This document shows positions 1-9,248 of a stretch of DNA of 64,000 nt, one piece after another. This DNA comes from Calditrichota bacterium. GTDB taxonomy: Bacteria; Electryoneota; RPQS01. Both the position numbers and the translations under genes were made by a program. Position 1 is the first letter of the stretch. Each line of letters begins with the position of its first letter. The stretch is taken from the NCBI GenBank assembly GCA_020637445.1, contig JACJVZ010000001.1, positions 1 to 64,000 on the forward strand, in the 5' to 3' direction. The notes below the pieces were generated by a model that saw nothing but the letters and a program-made list of their open reading frames with translations, ran no database searches and was not told the DNA's origin.

Positions 1-25
1 AATCGAGCCTCCTGTTTTCTTTTGG
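1..25 (+). terminator. right half of a terminator behind an off-window recombinase gene
   Basis: Positions 7-17 read GCCTCCTGTTT and are followed by TCTTTT. This is the same 3' arm and T-tract found behind the recombinase at 61294-61310. The 5' arm lies outside the window. It suggests a second, related recombinase gene ends just left of position 1. Confidence 0.55.
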
Positions 26-147
26 GGCATGCCGGTTCACTGCCATTTTTCATGGGCAATTTCATTGTGAAAGTGATGCGACAGATCAGTTGACAACGGA
101 TACGAAAGTCTCGACTTGAATGTGAACATACGAACAAAATCGGTTTG

Positions 148-239
<92 letters not shown>

Positions 240-384
240 AGTGGGGGTTGTTTTACAAGATATTACACGGCGACAAAGACAAATTCGGGACAGTTCGAGA
301 TGAACGTGTTCTTTCTGTGTAGTCGGATTTGGTGCCCTTGTGTAGGCAACGTCGCCGTAAGAAGAATAGTGTGAACAGTCCCGT

Positions 385-1083
385 TTACTTACCTCTTAAA
401 GCACGCGGGAAGAGGATGTTGTTCTCCTTGTGGATGTGCCAATGTAAATCGCGCTCAAGCTCCTCCAGCCCAGCGAATAGTCCACGAAATGTGTTGCATG
501 CGTCAGCCGGCGGAGTGTAGTCGTTGGTCAATTCTCTGAGTTTCAACAGCGCTTGGCCAGCTGATTCGTGCTCCTGCTCCATAACGCTGATCGGCCCAAA
601 GAGCTGTGCGGCAGCTTCGGCAGGCAGAGAGCCTTGCTCAATTCTCTTGACCGCCGGGAAAAGAATATTCTCTTCTTTGTACATATGAGAATCCAATTCC
701 GCATATAAGCCCGAGAAAGTCTGAAGAACATCGAGCATTTCGGGATGATGTTCACCATGAACGCGGTAGACCTTTTCAGCCATTTCGCCAAGATGCGGAA
801 GCGCATTCTTCAGATAGTCATGGTGCTGTGCAAGAATGTTATCGACAAGTGCCGATAGCGTTGCTTTCGACCAATCCGGCTCCGAATTAGTGTCTTCCCG
901 ACTATCTTGGTCGGCCAGTTCTGCTTTGATAGTTTGTGGGTCGATGTTCTTTTCCTCGCAAACCACATTGAGGGGCCGACCGCCACCGCAACAGAAATCT
1001 ATTTTGTGTTTTTGAAATATTCGAGCTCTACTCGGCTTGTCAACGACGAGCTGCCCGACGGGAGTTTCAAGCAAATTTTCCAT
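385..1083 (-). CDS. scdA: iron-sulfur cluster repair di-iron protein (RIC/ScdA/YtfE family)
   Basis: Predicted cytoplasmic di-iron protein that restores Fe-S clusters after nitrosative or oxidative damage. The N-terminal ScdA domain carries the family's CCGGG motif (residues about 31-35). A hemerythrin-like domain follows with repeated His/Glu pairs (HHDYL, YKEENILFP, EQEHESA, HIHKENNILFP). I chose the ATG at 1083 (232 aa) because the diverged copy at 61675-62373 starts at the same residue; an in-frame ATG four codons earlier is possible. It is the last gene of the nitrate operon, 28 bp after narK1, which fits a role in coping with nitric oxide made during nitrate/nitrite metabolism. About ten residues differ from the second copy by eye. 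Confidence 0.9.
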   Translation of the reverse strand: MENLLETPVGQLVVDKPSRARIFQKHKIDFCCGGGRPLNVVCEEKNIDPQTIKAELADQDSREDTNSEPDWSKATLSALVDNILAQHHDYLKNALPHLGEMAEKVYRVHGEHHPEMLDVLQTFSGLYAELDSHMYKEENILFPAVKRIEQGSLPAEAAAQLFGPISVMEQEHESAGQALLKLRELTNDYTPPADACNTFRGLFAGLEELERDLHWHIHKENNILFPRALRGK

Positions 1084-1111
1084 CCTGTTTTTCACCTATT
1101 TTGTTTTGGTT

Positions 1112-2659
1112 TTAGCACTTGATCTCGGCATTCCGTCGCGCGTAAAACCACCAGTTAACCAATAAACAACTGCCATAATAGACGGCAAAACCGTACAGAG
1201 CATATTCCGGATGCCCGGCTTGAATTTGTGCCCCAAATACTTTCGGAATGATGAATGCGCCGTAAGCGGCAACGGCAGAAGTCCACCCCAGCACAGGGCC
1301 TGCCTGATGAGGCTCGAAGATCATCGGTATCATTCGGAACGTAGATCCGTTACCTATGCCCGTTGTGACGAACAACAACAAGAAGAGAATCAGGAAGGGA
1401 AAGAAATAGACTTCAGGATTCGGCGCGTCATTCGCAGCTTTCACGTTGTAAGCTACACCCAGCGCAGCAGCGATCATGACGATCGTGTCCCAATGTGTAA
1501 CACGCGCGCCGCCGAATTTGTCAGACAACCAACCTCCCACCGGACGAATTAGCGATCCGACCAGTGGCCCGAGCCAAGCGTACGCAAATGGATTCGGCGC
1601 GTTGGAATTGATAGAGCCATCGGGCAGGTAACCAAAGACGTCCTGTATCAACTTCGGAAATGCCGCAGAGTATCCAATAAATGATCCAAACGTCATCACA
1701 TAGAGCCAGGTCATTACCCAATTGTGTTTTTCGCCGAAGATTGCATACTGCTTCTTCAGGTTTGTGCGAATCTTCTCCGGGGAAAGATAGCGAATAAGCG
1801 CAAGTGTCAGCAGAATCGTGATGGGAAGAACGATCCACATATTCACTTTCAGAGAAATCAGCAAATACAAGCCGACAGCCGCGGACGCGAAACCCAGAGT
1901 GGTGAGATACAGCATTTTGCCAATCGCTGCGGGCGCTGAACCGACATTGTGCGTCGCCATGTTGTTCATTAAGAACCAGGCAAGAATCGTAAGAACCAGC
2001 AGAATCGGCACCCACACGAATCCACTGTTTTGAATCCACACCGAAGCACCGGTTGTGGGCATACTGTAGGCACCTCCACCAAAAGCACCAAACATTCCAA
2101 AAGTCATTGTGAAGGGCAACAGTACTTGCATTACACTGACGCCGAGATTTCCAAGACCAGCATTCAACCCCAGGGCCGTTCCCTGTACCCGTTTGGGGAA
2201 GAAAATGCTGATGTTAGACATTGAAGATGCAAATGCACCGCCTCCGATGCCTGAGAGCGCGGAGAGAACCACGAACGTCGAATAGGATGTGCCCGGCTCG
2301 CGCAGTGCAAGTCCCAGCCCGATTGCAGGAAGGATCAACAAAGCTGTCGTAGCGACGATGACGTTTCTTCCACCGCTAAGTGCAACAAAAAAAGAATTGG
2401 GGATGCGCAGCGTCGCACCTGTGAGACCGGCTATGGAGATCATGGTGTAGAGCATCGCCTTATTCTTTGCCGGATCGGGATCGAACACGAACCCAAGTTC
2501 CTGCATCTTCGTTGTGACAATCGACCAATACATCCAAACGGCGAAGCCGCACAGCAAACAAGGAATTGATATCCAGAGATTGCGGTTCGCGATGCGCTTG
2601 CCTTCTGATTCCCAGAAGACGTTGTCTTCAACATTCCAATTTGTAAGGGAGTGTCCCAT
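1112..2659 (-). CDS. narK1: NarK-family nitrate/nitrite MFS transporter, first of two
   Basis: A 515-residue major facilitator with about 12 membrane segments. It resembles the NarK/NasA group: a Gly-rich segment (residues about 165-175, GTALGLNAGLGNLG), the family 'GGWLSDKFGGARVT' loop and the second nitrate signature (TGIGNGSTFRMIP). Expected to move nitrate in and/or nitrite out across the inner membrane, needed because NarG here lacks a Tat signal and so should face the cytoplasm. It follows narK2 by 13 bp and has no obvious Shine-Dalgarno sequence, so translation may depend on the operon. A copy with about 20 residue differences lies at 62401-63948. Confidence 0.92.
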   Translation of the reverse strand: MGHSLTNWNVEDNVFWESEGKRIANRNLWISIPCLLCGFAVWMYWSIVTTKMQELGFVFDPDPAKNKAMLYTMISIAGLTGATLRIPNSFFVALSGGRNVIVATTALLILPAIGLGLALREPGTSYSTFVVLSALSGIGGGAFASSMSNISIFFPKRVQGTALGLNAGLGNLGVSVMQVLLPFTMTFGMFGAFGGGAYSMPTTGASVWIQNSGFVWVPILLVLTILAWFLMNNMATHNVGSAPAAIGKMLYLTTLGFASAAVGLYLLISLKVNMWIVLPITILLTLALIRYLSPEKIRTNLKKQYAIFGEKHNWVMTWLYVMTFGSFIGYSAAFPKLIQDVFGYLPDGSINSNAPNPFAYAWLGPLVGSLIRPVGGWLSDKFGGARVTHWDTIVMIAAALGVAYNVKAANDAPNPEVYFFPFLILFLLLFVTTGIGNGSTFRMIPMIFEPHQAGPVLGWTSAVAAYGAFIIPKVFGAQIQAGHPEYALYGFAVYYGSCLLVNWWFYARRNAEIKC

Positions 2660-2672
2660 GTGCGTAGTCCGG

Positions 2673-4199
2673 TTAGTTTGAAGGAACTGCCGTGGTTATT
2701 GGCAGAGAGTGATGATCCTCAATCTGCCGCATCAATACGGGCTGTTTTTCGCGCATCATTCGTTGAATAACTCGGTGCATCCACCACAAACACCAGGCGC
2801 TAAAAGCTGCAAAGAACATCCAACACGTCGTCCAGATACCGGTTCCTTTCAATAAGTATCCGAAAATAATCGGACAGAAAAACCCTCCTAATCCACCGAC
2901 GACGCCGACAATTCCTCCGACCACGCCGACATCGTCAGGGAAATAGTCTGGGATGTGTTTATAAACGGCGGCCTTACCGATGCCCATCATGATTCCCACA
3001 ATAAACACGAGTACCGTGAAGATCCAGATGTTCGCTTGAAAGTAGAGATGCGTAACGCCTTTAGCAAGGAGTTCCTTCTTCTTGATCTTGTCGCCGACTT
3101 GCACGACTGGTTCTTGCCAGAACGTGCCGGCAGGAATCACGTAGGTTGCTTGATCAAGGTGTTCGCGCCAACCCAGCGGCTTTGGCCTCAGTTTGTACGG
3201 TGTTCCGTCCACAGAAATAGTGGAATCTGAGACTTCTGTGACTGTTCCCCCTTTAACTGCGATGATGCTTTGTCCAGGCGACTGGATGTCCATTTTGGGA
3301 ATGATCAAGAGACCGCAGCATATCACGCAAGCCCCGAGTACCCAATACATAACTTTGCGCGCGCCAAATTTGTCGGACATCCATCCACCCAGCGCACGAA
3401 TTACACCGGAGGGCAAACTGAATATTGCGGCCAACAAGCCTGCGGTCGCAATTGTCACTGAATAGACGCTGACATAATACGGGATCAGCCACTGTGCAAG
3501 TGCGACAAATCCGCCAAACACCAAGAAGTAGTAAGCACCGAATCTCCAAACTCTCATGTGTCTTAGCGGATCGAGGCGCTGCCTTAGAGTATATCCCTGA
3601 CTGTGTCCGGCGAGTTTCGTGTGAGAAAAGAGGACAAATAGAACGGCCACTAGCACAAGTCCTCCGGCGTACATTCGCGGGAGCATTCGCCAACCTTCGA
3701 GATTCGTGCCACCATCCGTCAGCCAACGCAAGACGAACGGAGCTCCCATGCTTGTCAGCGCCGCCCCTGCGTTTCCTGCGCCGAAAATACCTAACGCCGT
3801 GCCCTGTCTCTCTTTCTTGAACCACACAGACGTATACGCGATTCCTACCGCGAATGAGGCTCCGGTTAATCCAAAGCCAAGTCCCGCCAACATGAACTGT
3901 GTGAAATTGTTGGCGTAGCTCACCAAGAACATGGGAACTGCGGCCAAGAGCATCAGCACGCTGTAGACGACGCGACCGCCATATTTATCCGTGAGAATTC
4001 CAACAGGCAGCCGGGTGATTGATCCCGTCAAGACGGGTATACCAATCAACCATCCCATCTGAGCCTTATCCCAATGAAACACTCCATTGTCCACCAAGTA
4101 GGTAATCAACACACCGTTCATCATCCACGCCGCGAAGCAAACGGTGAACGCGAGCGTATTGAGGATCAGTACTTGAATTGCCTTGCTATTTTCTTGCAT
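2673..4199 (-). CDS. narK2: NarK-family nitrate/nitrite MFS transporter with an inserted beta-rich domain
   Basis: A 508-residue MFS protein of the nitrate transporter group (RLPVGILTDKYGGR, GGWMSDKFGARK, and GIMMGIGKAAVYKHIPDYFP near the C-terminus). Between membrane segments, roughly residues 305-375, it carries an unusual soluble insert. The end of the insert (QVGDKIKKKELLAKGV) looks like a lipoyl/biotinyl-type beta-barrel half, but no acceptor lysine in the usual context is visible. The start at 4199 has a GAGGG Shine-Dalgarno. It lies 24 bp behind the monoheme cytochrome gene and is followed by narK1. Pairs of NarK proteins with different transport modes are common in nitrate respirers; which does symport and which antiport here cannot be told. 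Confidence 0.85.
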   Translation of the reverse strand: MQENSKAIQVLILNTLAFTVCFAAWMMNGVLITYLVDNGVFHWDKAQMGWLIGIPVLTGSITRLPVGILTDKYGGRVVYSVLMLLAAVPMFLVSYANNFTQFMLAGLGFGLTGASFAVGIAYTSVWFKKERQGTALGIFGAGNAGAALTSMGAPFVLRWLTDGGTNLEGWRMLPRMYAGGLVLVAVLFVLFSHTKLAGHSQGYTLRQRLDPLRHMRVWRFGAYYFLVFGGFVALAQWLIPYYVSVYSVTIATAGLLAAIFSLPSGVIRALGGWMSDKFGARKVMYWVLGACVICCGLLIIPKMDIQSPGQSIIAVKGGTVTEVSDSTISVDGTPYKLRPKPLGWREHLDQATYVIPAGTFWQEPVVQVGDKIKKKELLAKGVTHLYFQANIWIFTVLVFIVGIMMGIGKAAVYKHIPDYFPDDVGVVGGIVGVVGGLGGFFCPIIFGYLLKGTGIWTTCWMFFAAFSAWCLWWMHRVIQRMMREKQPVLMRQIEDHHSLPITTAVPSN

Positions 4200-4223
4200 G
4201 GCGATCCCTCAGATTTCGAGATG

Positions 4224-4799
4224 CTAATTTCTCGCTTCGTGTGATTCGGCTTGAATTGCGAATCCCTGCAGCAGGTTGCTAAGACCATAGAAGCCCGAAG
4301 CTGTCGCGAGAATGATCAAGAATATGTGCAGTTTGTATTGGTTTAGATTGTGAACAAATAGCTTCCATGGATTGCCGTGCGAGCTATTGAGAGGATTTGT
4401 ACCATCCAAGTATTCCAGAGCGTCGGGGATTCCATCTTCGTCGAGATCACTTTGGAAACCGTAAGCTTCGGCAAGTTGCTCGGGGTGCGCCCGTAACTCG
4501 AGGAATTTCGTTTTGCCGATTTTTCTGATGATATTGTTACCAAACGCGTTTAGAATTGGGCTTTCGACAGGCATGCCGGGTGCGAAGGCGCCGCGAGCTG
4601 CATTTAATCTGTTCAACTCGACGGGCGTGAGACTTCCGATTTGGCCCCGTGATGCCCCTTCGGGTCCGTCACCATTGACGTGACACATGGCGCAGTTTAT
4701 CGGGCGGCCCGAATTCTCCTGTGAAAATCGCTGAAACTCTGGATAGGCGAAGCAGTTCCCAATGAATACAAGCGCCACAACAAAAACAGATTTGACCAT
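4224..4799 (-). CDS. membrane-anchored monoheme cytochrome c with a calcium-binding-type loop
   Basis: A 191-residue protein with an N-terminal signal peptide (first about 18 residues), one heme c motif CAMCH (near residue 37), an Asp-rich loop SDLDEDGIPDALEYLDG (about 115-131) of the EF-hand/thrombospondin-3 type, and a C-terminal membrane helix (about 155-178). It should sit in the periplasm, tethered to the inner membrane, and carry electrons. It begins 5 bp behind the cytochrome b gene and precedes narK2, so I infer it replaces cytochrome c1 in the Rieske/cytochrome b complex encoded upstream. The specific family is not recognised. Confidence 0.75.
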   Translation of the reverse strand: MVKSVFVVALVFIGNCFAYPEFQRFSQENSGRPINCAMCHVNGDGPEGASRGQIGSLTPVELNRLNAARGAFAPGMPVESPILNAFGNNIIRKIGKTKFLELRAHPEQLAEAYGFQSDLDEDGIPDALEYLDGTNPLNSSHGNPWKLFVHNLNQYKLHIFLIILATASGFYGLSNLLQGFAIQAESHEARN

Positions 4800-4804
4800 A
4801 GCTA

Positions 4805-5902
4805 CTATCCCTTAATGGCGTGATAAATGCTTTCGCCAAACAGAGTCATGATAACCAAGTATGCCGCGATTGCTGATGCGATCCAGCGCATAAATTTGTG
4901 ACTCGCACCTTTGAATATCCAGGGCGCGGCAAATAGCCCGAGAGTCGCCGTAGTCATTACGACCATAATGATCCAGAACGGAAGTAGCTCCATTGGGTAA
5001 TAGACGAAGTAGAAATACCATTCAGGCTTGATACCGTCCGGAGTGGATCCGAGAGCGTTGTAGGGTTCGAGCAGCGGGTATGGAAAGAGTGAATCGAACG
5101 GCAAACAAAGTGCGAGTACAAAGACGACGAGAAACGCGATTCCCCACTCTTTGAAGTCTTTCAGAATGAAAATCGGGAAGAACTTCTCTTTGCGGACAGG
5201 CTTCTCCTCGATTCCAGGACTCATGCCATGAAGTTGCACTGACAACAAATGCAGCCCGATCACTCCAAGTACGAGCAGCGGAAGAATAACCACGTGTAAT
5301 GCGAAAAATCGACTGAGTGTCGCCTGACCGATTGCAGGCGCACCCTGAATCGTCACACGTACATCCTCGGCAAGGTGAGACAGCGCCGCAGGTAAATACT
5401 GTCCGACTTGATCGATTGAGGCCAATCCGACCTTGGTCGCATTTACTGCGATTTGATTCCACGGAAGTAGATAACCGGTGAATCCGAATCCGAAGGTCAC
5501 AAGCAGCAACAAGACACCCGCGATCCATGTAATCTCACGCGGCTTGGCAAACGCTTTCATTGCGAGCGACGTCAGCATGTGGGTGATGACACAGAAGATC
5601 ATGAACGACGCTGACCACGCGTGAAGATTTCTGACGAGTGCACCCATCGTGACAAAATGGGTGATGTATTCCACGGACTCGTGCGCTTCACTCACCGTCG
5701 GTTCGTAATAAAACAGGAGCATCAGCCCTGTCACTACTTGGATGATGAAAAAGAAGAGTGCCAATCCTCCGACGTAATATCCCCACGACATGGGATGAAC
5801 AGGAACATCCTTCTCCGTCACCATGTGCTTGAAGCTTAGTTTTTCAAGGGGAAGCCGTAAGGCAAGAAAATCAAAGGTGGATGCGACAAATGACCTCTTC
5901 AT
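4805..5902 (-). CDS. cytochrome b of a bc1/b6f-type complex, part of the nar operon
   Basis: A full-length fused cytochrome b, 365 residues. It contains paired histidines in two helices (LVRNLHAWSASFMIF and FFALHVVILPLL), the Qo-site PEWY motif in GIKPEWYFYF, and at least eight hydrophobic segments. It is expected to oxidise quinol and pass electrons to the Rieske centre fused to NarI upstream and to a cytochrome c. The start overlaps the narI-Rieske stop by one base (TGATG). A GGAGG lies 4 nt before this ATG, while a second ATG one codon upstream is too close. Haloarchaeal nar operons also carry Rieske and cytochrome b genes (known), so a nitrate reductase coupled to a bc-like module is the inferred role. 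Confidence 0.88.
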   Translation of the reverse strand: MKRSFVASTFDFLALRLPLEKLSFKHMVTEKDVPVHPMSWGYYVGGLALFFFIIQVVTGLMLLFYYEPTVSEAHESVEYITHFVTMGALVRNLHAWSASFMIFCVITHMLTSLAMKAFAKPREITWIAGVLLLLVTFGFGFTGYLLPWNQIAVNATKVGLASIDQVGQYLPAALSHLAEDVRVTIQGAPAIGQATLSRFFALHVVILPLLVLGVIGLHLLSVQLHGMSPGIEEKPVRKEKFFPIFILKDFKEWGIAFLVVFVLALCLPFDSLFPYPLLEPYNALGSTPDGIKPEWYFYFVYYPMELLPFWIIMVVMTTATLGLFAAPWIFKGASHKFMRWIASAIAAYLVIMTLFGESIYHAIKG

Positions 5903-7218
5903 CATGCCTCCGCCGAGAGTGATCTTACGATGTAGAGCGAATAGTCTCCGGCAATCTGCGGATCGATTCGTCCGGTCCGCGAGCCACGCGAACTTTCCGT
6001 CGCGATCTCTGCGCCCTGTTCGTCGCGAACAATCCATGCGATGCGGTCGAGCGGAGCTTTTGCCGGAGCGCCTTCATTCGGCAAACCGGTCTTAACGTCG
6101 AAATACGAGACATGGCACGGACATAGTATCTTGCCATTTGTGTCAACCTGATTTCCGACGGTGCAGCCGAGGTGCGTGCATTTGGCAGAGAGCAGCATCG
6201 GCCAGCCGTCTTCTGATCTAAAAGCAAGTCCGGGCCGCATTGCATAGTCAATGAAATACCTTCCCGTCGATCCATTCAGGTCGGAAAGCCTGGCGACATA
6301 GATTTCATTGCTGCGCAAGCGCTCTAATTCGAGTTGTTTCTCTTCGGCAGTTAATTGCAACCGCCGAAGCCGAGTTTCAAGTAGATCGGCTTCCTCGTCA
6401 TGATGCAAACCGGGCATTTGAAAAAAACGACCAAGTTTGTCAAGCACTCCGACGGAGAGCAGCAATCCGGCGGCGCTCAAACCGAGAGAGGCTTTGATAA
6501 AGTGTCTGCGGGAGTTCTGATCCGCCCTGGCGACAACCGCACTCGCATTGCGGCGCGGGTTTGTCCATACTACTTTTTGCGGCGATCGCATCAAGTAGTG
6601 TATGGGAACTGTGATCATATGAATCAAACGAGTAAACGGGAAAATAAGGACAATTAACCACGCACCGACAATATGCGCCTGAATAATTACGGGCATGTCA
6701 GGAATGACCGAAATGTCGGGACTGAGTGTTATGAGGCTCCAAACGTACGGGGCTAAGGTGCCGGTGGACCAGCTTGCACCCCACCGGAAACCACCGGCGA
6801 TCATTAACCCCAAAGTTATCTGCCCAAGCAAGAGCAATGCAACTATGAAATCGGCAAGCCTCGTTGTCTTCTGCAACCGTGCTGTGGTAGCGCGACGAAA
6901 TATGAGTACTATCAATCCGACAAGGCAAATAATGCTTGCGGCCATGCCAAGAGTCTCCGCTACGGTAAGTAGGGAAGGAATTGCCATCAGTCGTTGCCAT
7001 AGACCTGGGACGAGAAAAGCGACAAAATGACCCAAGAATACTGTTAATATTCCGATGTGCCAAGGAGCGGAGCCCCAGAGCATTTTCTTGCCTTCAAGAA
7101 ATTGAGAAGACAGCGTGGTGATTCCATAACGATCGTATTTGAATCGCCGGACAGTTCCGACAACGCAAACGATTATGGCTGCGTAGGGCAGACCGACGTA
7201 GAGGAACAGCTCAAGCAT
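5902..7218 (-). CDS. narI: NarI-Rieske fusion: nitrate reductase gamma subunit with C-terminal Rieske [2Fe-2S] domain
   Basis: 438 residues. The first about 225 are a NarI-type cytochrome b with five membrane helices and heme-ligand histidines at 54 and 64 (PWHIGI, LGHF) plus a second pair in QAHIVGAW and TRLIHMI. A linker and one further hydrophobic segment lead to a Rieske domain with CTHLGC (about 335) and CPCHVSYFD (about 355), both ligand pairs intact. NarI normally ends after about 225-240 residues, so this is a real fusion, not a frameshift. The start at 7218 overlaps narJ by 8 bp; an upstream in-frame ATG at 7257 would lie deep in narJ. It would link quinol oxidation in the cytochrome b/Rieske module directly to NarGH. 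Confidence 0.9.
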   Translation of the reverse strand: MLELFLYVGLPYAAIIVCVVGTVRRFKYDRYGITTLSSQFLEGKKMLWGSAPWHIGILTVFLGHFVAFLVPGLWQRLMAIPSLLTVAETLGMAASIICLVGLIVLIFRRATTARLQKTTRLADFIVALLLLGQITLGLMIAGGFRWGASWSTGTLAPYVWSLITLSPDISVIPDMPVIIQAHIVGAWLIVLIFPFTRLIHMITVPIHYLMRSPQKVVWTNPRRNASAVVARADQNSRRHFIKASLGLSAAGLLLSVGVLDKLGRFFQMPGLHHDEEADLLETRLRRLQLTAEEKQLELERLRSNEIYVARLSDLNGSTGRYFIDYAMRPGLAFRSEDGWPMLLSAKCTHLGCTVGNQVDTNGKILCPCHVSYFDVKTGLPNEGAPAKAPLDRIAWIVRDEQGAEIATESSRGSRTGRIDPQIAGDYSLYIVRSLSAEA

Positions 7219-7747
7219 AGACGGCCTCCTTTCCAGCCTCGGTCTCAACGATTTCACAAGCCGCTTTGAGTAGATGCGCGAATGGACTGTTTTTCGAAGC
7301 CAGAAACTCCGCCATTTTCATCAGACCGGGTAAAACTACGTATGTTGAAAGTTCTTTGCGGTCGACCACAGAAGCGCACGGTAGAAACCCAATCACTGTG
7401 CTCATGTGGTCGGCTGACTCGCCAGTGGAAACATACGATGTCTCGCGATACATGTCGAGCAGCCCGACCATCAAGTGCGATCTTTTGAAACTTTCCACTC
7501 CAAACAGGTGGACGCTTAAGGCAGGTGACGCAACCGGATTTAAGTCAAAAGTCTTCGAGTATAACTCTTGAATATCAGTGATTGAGAACGATTCTATTTC
7601 CTTAAGAAAGGCTCTGATGTGTCGGGTTGCGTGTTTTGAGTCCACGGAATCCGCGAGAGCCTGGGCAAGTTCGAGATAGTTGACTTGAGGATGACTGAGC
7701 AGTATAGCAAGATGCTCGAAATTGTTACCGACAATAGATTGAGACAT
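7211..7747 (-). CDS. narJ: nitrate reductase assembly chaperone NarJ
   Basis: A 178-residue, soluble, helix-rich protein of the NarJ/TorD-like chaperone family, needed to insert the molybdenum cofactor into NarG before NarGH binds the membrane. The position between narH and narI is the classical one and is the main support; the motif LYSKTFDLNP fits the family. The ATG at 7747 is 1 bp behind the narH stop; an earlier in-frame ATG would overlap narH by 17 bp. Confidence 0.88.
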   Translation of the reverse strand: MSQSIVGNNFEHLAILLSHPQVNYLELAQALADSVDSKHATRHIRAFLKEIESFSITDIQELYSKTFDLNPVASPALSVHLFGVESFKRSHLMVGLLDMYRETSYVSTGESADHMSTVIGFLPCASVVDRKELSTYVVLPGLMKMAEFLASKNSPFAHLLKAACEIVETEAGKEAVYA

Positions 7748-7748
7748 A

Positions 7749-9239
7749 CTATGCCCTCCCCGCACCGGCTTGCTTGATGTAGCCGCAACTTCCTTTGCAA
7801 TCTTGTACGTCGCAGAGCGAACTAATTGCTTCCTCTCGTTGCAGTGGCGGAAGGACGTACCTCTTGTGGACAGTCGGGATAGCAGTCAGACTGTAAATTT
7901 CTTCCGCTTCTTCGGGTGTCGTGCCAGCTTCACGCATGATTCTGCGAACATTGTCATCGTCCACATCTCCGACATCCTGCATACGCTTGTAGTATCTGAC
8001 GGCCATTAGCTTTCTGAGAGCGGCCGTAACCACTGCCTCGTTTCCAGCACTGAAGAGGCGAGCCATATATTTGATCGAGAGTCTTGCTTTGTCCAAAGAG
8101 CTGAACATCGTTTGATCCGCATGATCATAGGGTTGATCGCCGTCTTTTCCCATAACCGGCAAGAGCGGCGGGACATAAAAGAGCATCGGCATAGTTCGAT
8201 ACTCGATGTGCAACGGAAGAGCAAGTTTCCACTTAACGACGTATTTGTACACGGGAGATTTGCGCGCAGCTTCAAGAAACTCATCGCTGATTCCATTTGC
8301 GCGCGCACTCGCGATGACATTTTCATCATTAGGATCGCAGATTACATCACGCTGCGCCTCGACCAACAATGGATCCGCCGTTTTCATCGCTGTTTCGATG
8401 CGGTCCGCGTCATAAAGAAGAACGCCGAGATAACGGATTCGACCGACACATGAATGGAAGCATGCTGGCGCTTGTCCGGTTTCAAGACGTGGATAACAGA
8501 GAATGCATTTCTCGGACTTTCCAGTAACCCAGTTATAATAGATCTTCTTGTATGGGCACGCCGAGACACAGGCACGCCAGCCTCGACAGACATCCTGATT
8601 GATTAGCACGATTCCATCTTCGCCGCGTTTGTAGAGTGCCCCCGATGGACATGATGCCACGCAACTCGGGTTGGCGCAATGATTACATATACGCGGCAGA
8701 TACATGAACGCGACTCGTTGAATCTCGAACAACTGCTGCCGTTCTTCAGGAGTTAGTCCGTCGTAGTTTACATCGTTGGCTGCGTAGAGGGGAGACCCTG
8801 ACAGATCGTCATCCCAATTGGGACCGGCCTCGATTTTCATTTCCTCGCCCGTGATCTGAGATACCGGTCTTGCTGTCGGCTGATCGTCTCCTTCTGGCGC
8901 GTCAAAGAGATTCTCGTACTCGTACGTCCACGGCTCGTAGTAATCTTCAAGCCCCGGCTGATTGGGGTTGTAGAAGAGTTTCAGCAACCCGCTCAATTTG
9001 GATTGCGATTTCAACTGAAGCGACTTACTTCCGGTCAGTTTCCAGCCGCCTTTATAGCGCTCCTGATCTTCCCAACGGTGCGGAAATCCTGTACCCGGCT
9101 TCGTTTCGACATTGTTCCACCACATGTATTCTGCGCCGGGCCGGTCGGTCCAAATATTCTTGCAAGCGATGCTGCACGTATGACACCCAATACATTTGTC
9201 AAGGTGAAACACCATGGAGACTTGTGCTCTAATGTCCAT
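7749..9239 (-). CDS. narH: respiratory nitrate reductase beta subunit NarH
   Basis: A 496-residue electron-transfer subunit with four Fe-S clusters. Visible motifs: CIGCHTCSIACKN (residues 16-28), CNHCANPSCVASCP (about 182-195), CRGWRACVSACP where Trp replaces one Cys as expected for the [3Fe-4S] cluster, and CILCYPR with a following C. It carries electrons from NarI hemes to NarG. Length and motif order match E. coli NarH. It starts 9 bp behind the narG stop. Confidence 0.96.
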   Translation of the reverse strand: MDIRAQVSMVFHLDKCIGCHTCSIACKNIWTDRPGAEYMWWNNVETKPGTGFPHRWEDQERYKGGWKLTGSKSLQLKSQSKLSGLLKLFYNPNQPGLEDYYEPWTYEYENLFDAPEGDDQPTARPVSQITGEEMKIEAGPNWDDDLSGSPLYAANDVNYDGLTPEERQQLFEIQRVAFMYLPRICNHCANPSCVASCPSGALYKRGEDGIVLINQDVCRGWRACVSACPYKKIYYNWVTGKSEKCILCYPRLETGQAPACFHSCVGRIRYLGVLLYDADRIETAMKTADPLLVEAQRDVICDPNDENVIASARANGISDEFLEAARKSPVYKYVVKWKLALPLHIEYRTMPMLFYVPPLLPVMGKDGDQPYDHADQTMFSSLDKARLSIKYMARLFSAGNEAVVTAALRKLMAVRYYKRMQDVGDVDDDNVRRIMREAGTTPEEAEEIYSLTAIPTVHKRYVLPPLQREEAISSLCDVQDCKGSCGYIKQAGAGRA

Positions 9240-9248
9240 TGTTCACCT

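Noticed and set aside
5903..6037. N-terminal extension of cytochrome b
   Set aside because: It lies within the Rieske coding sequence and is compositionally unlike a cytochrome b start; GGAGG precedes the chosen ATG.
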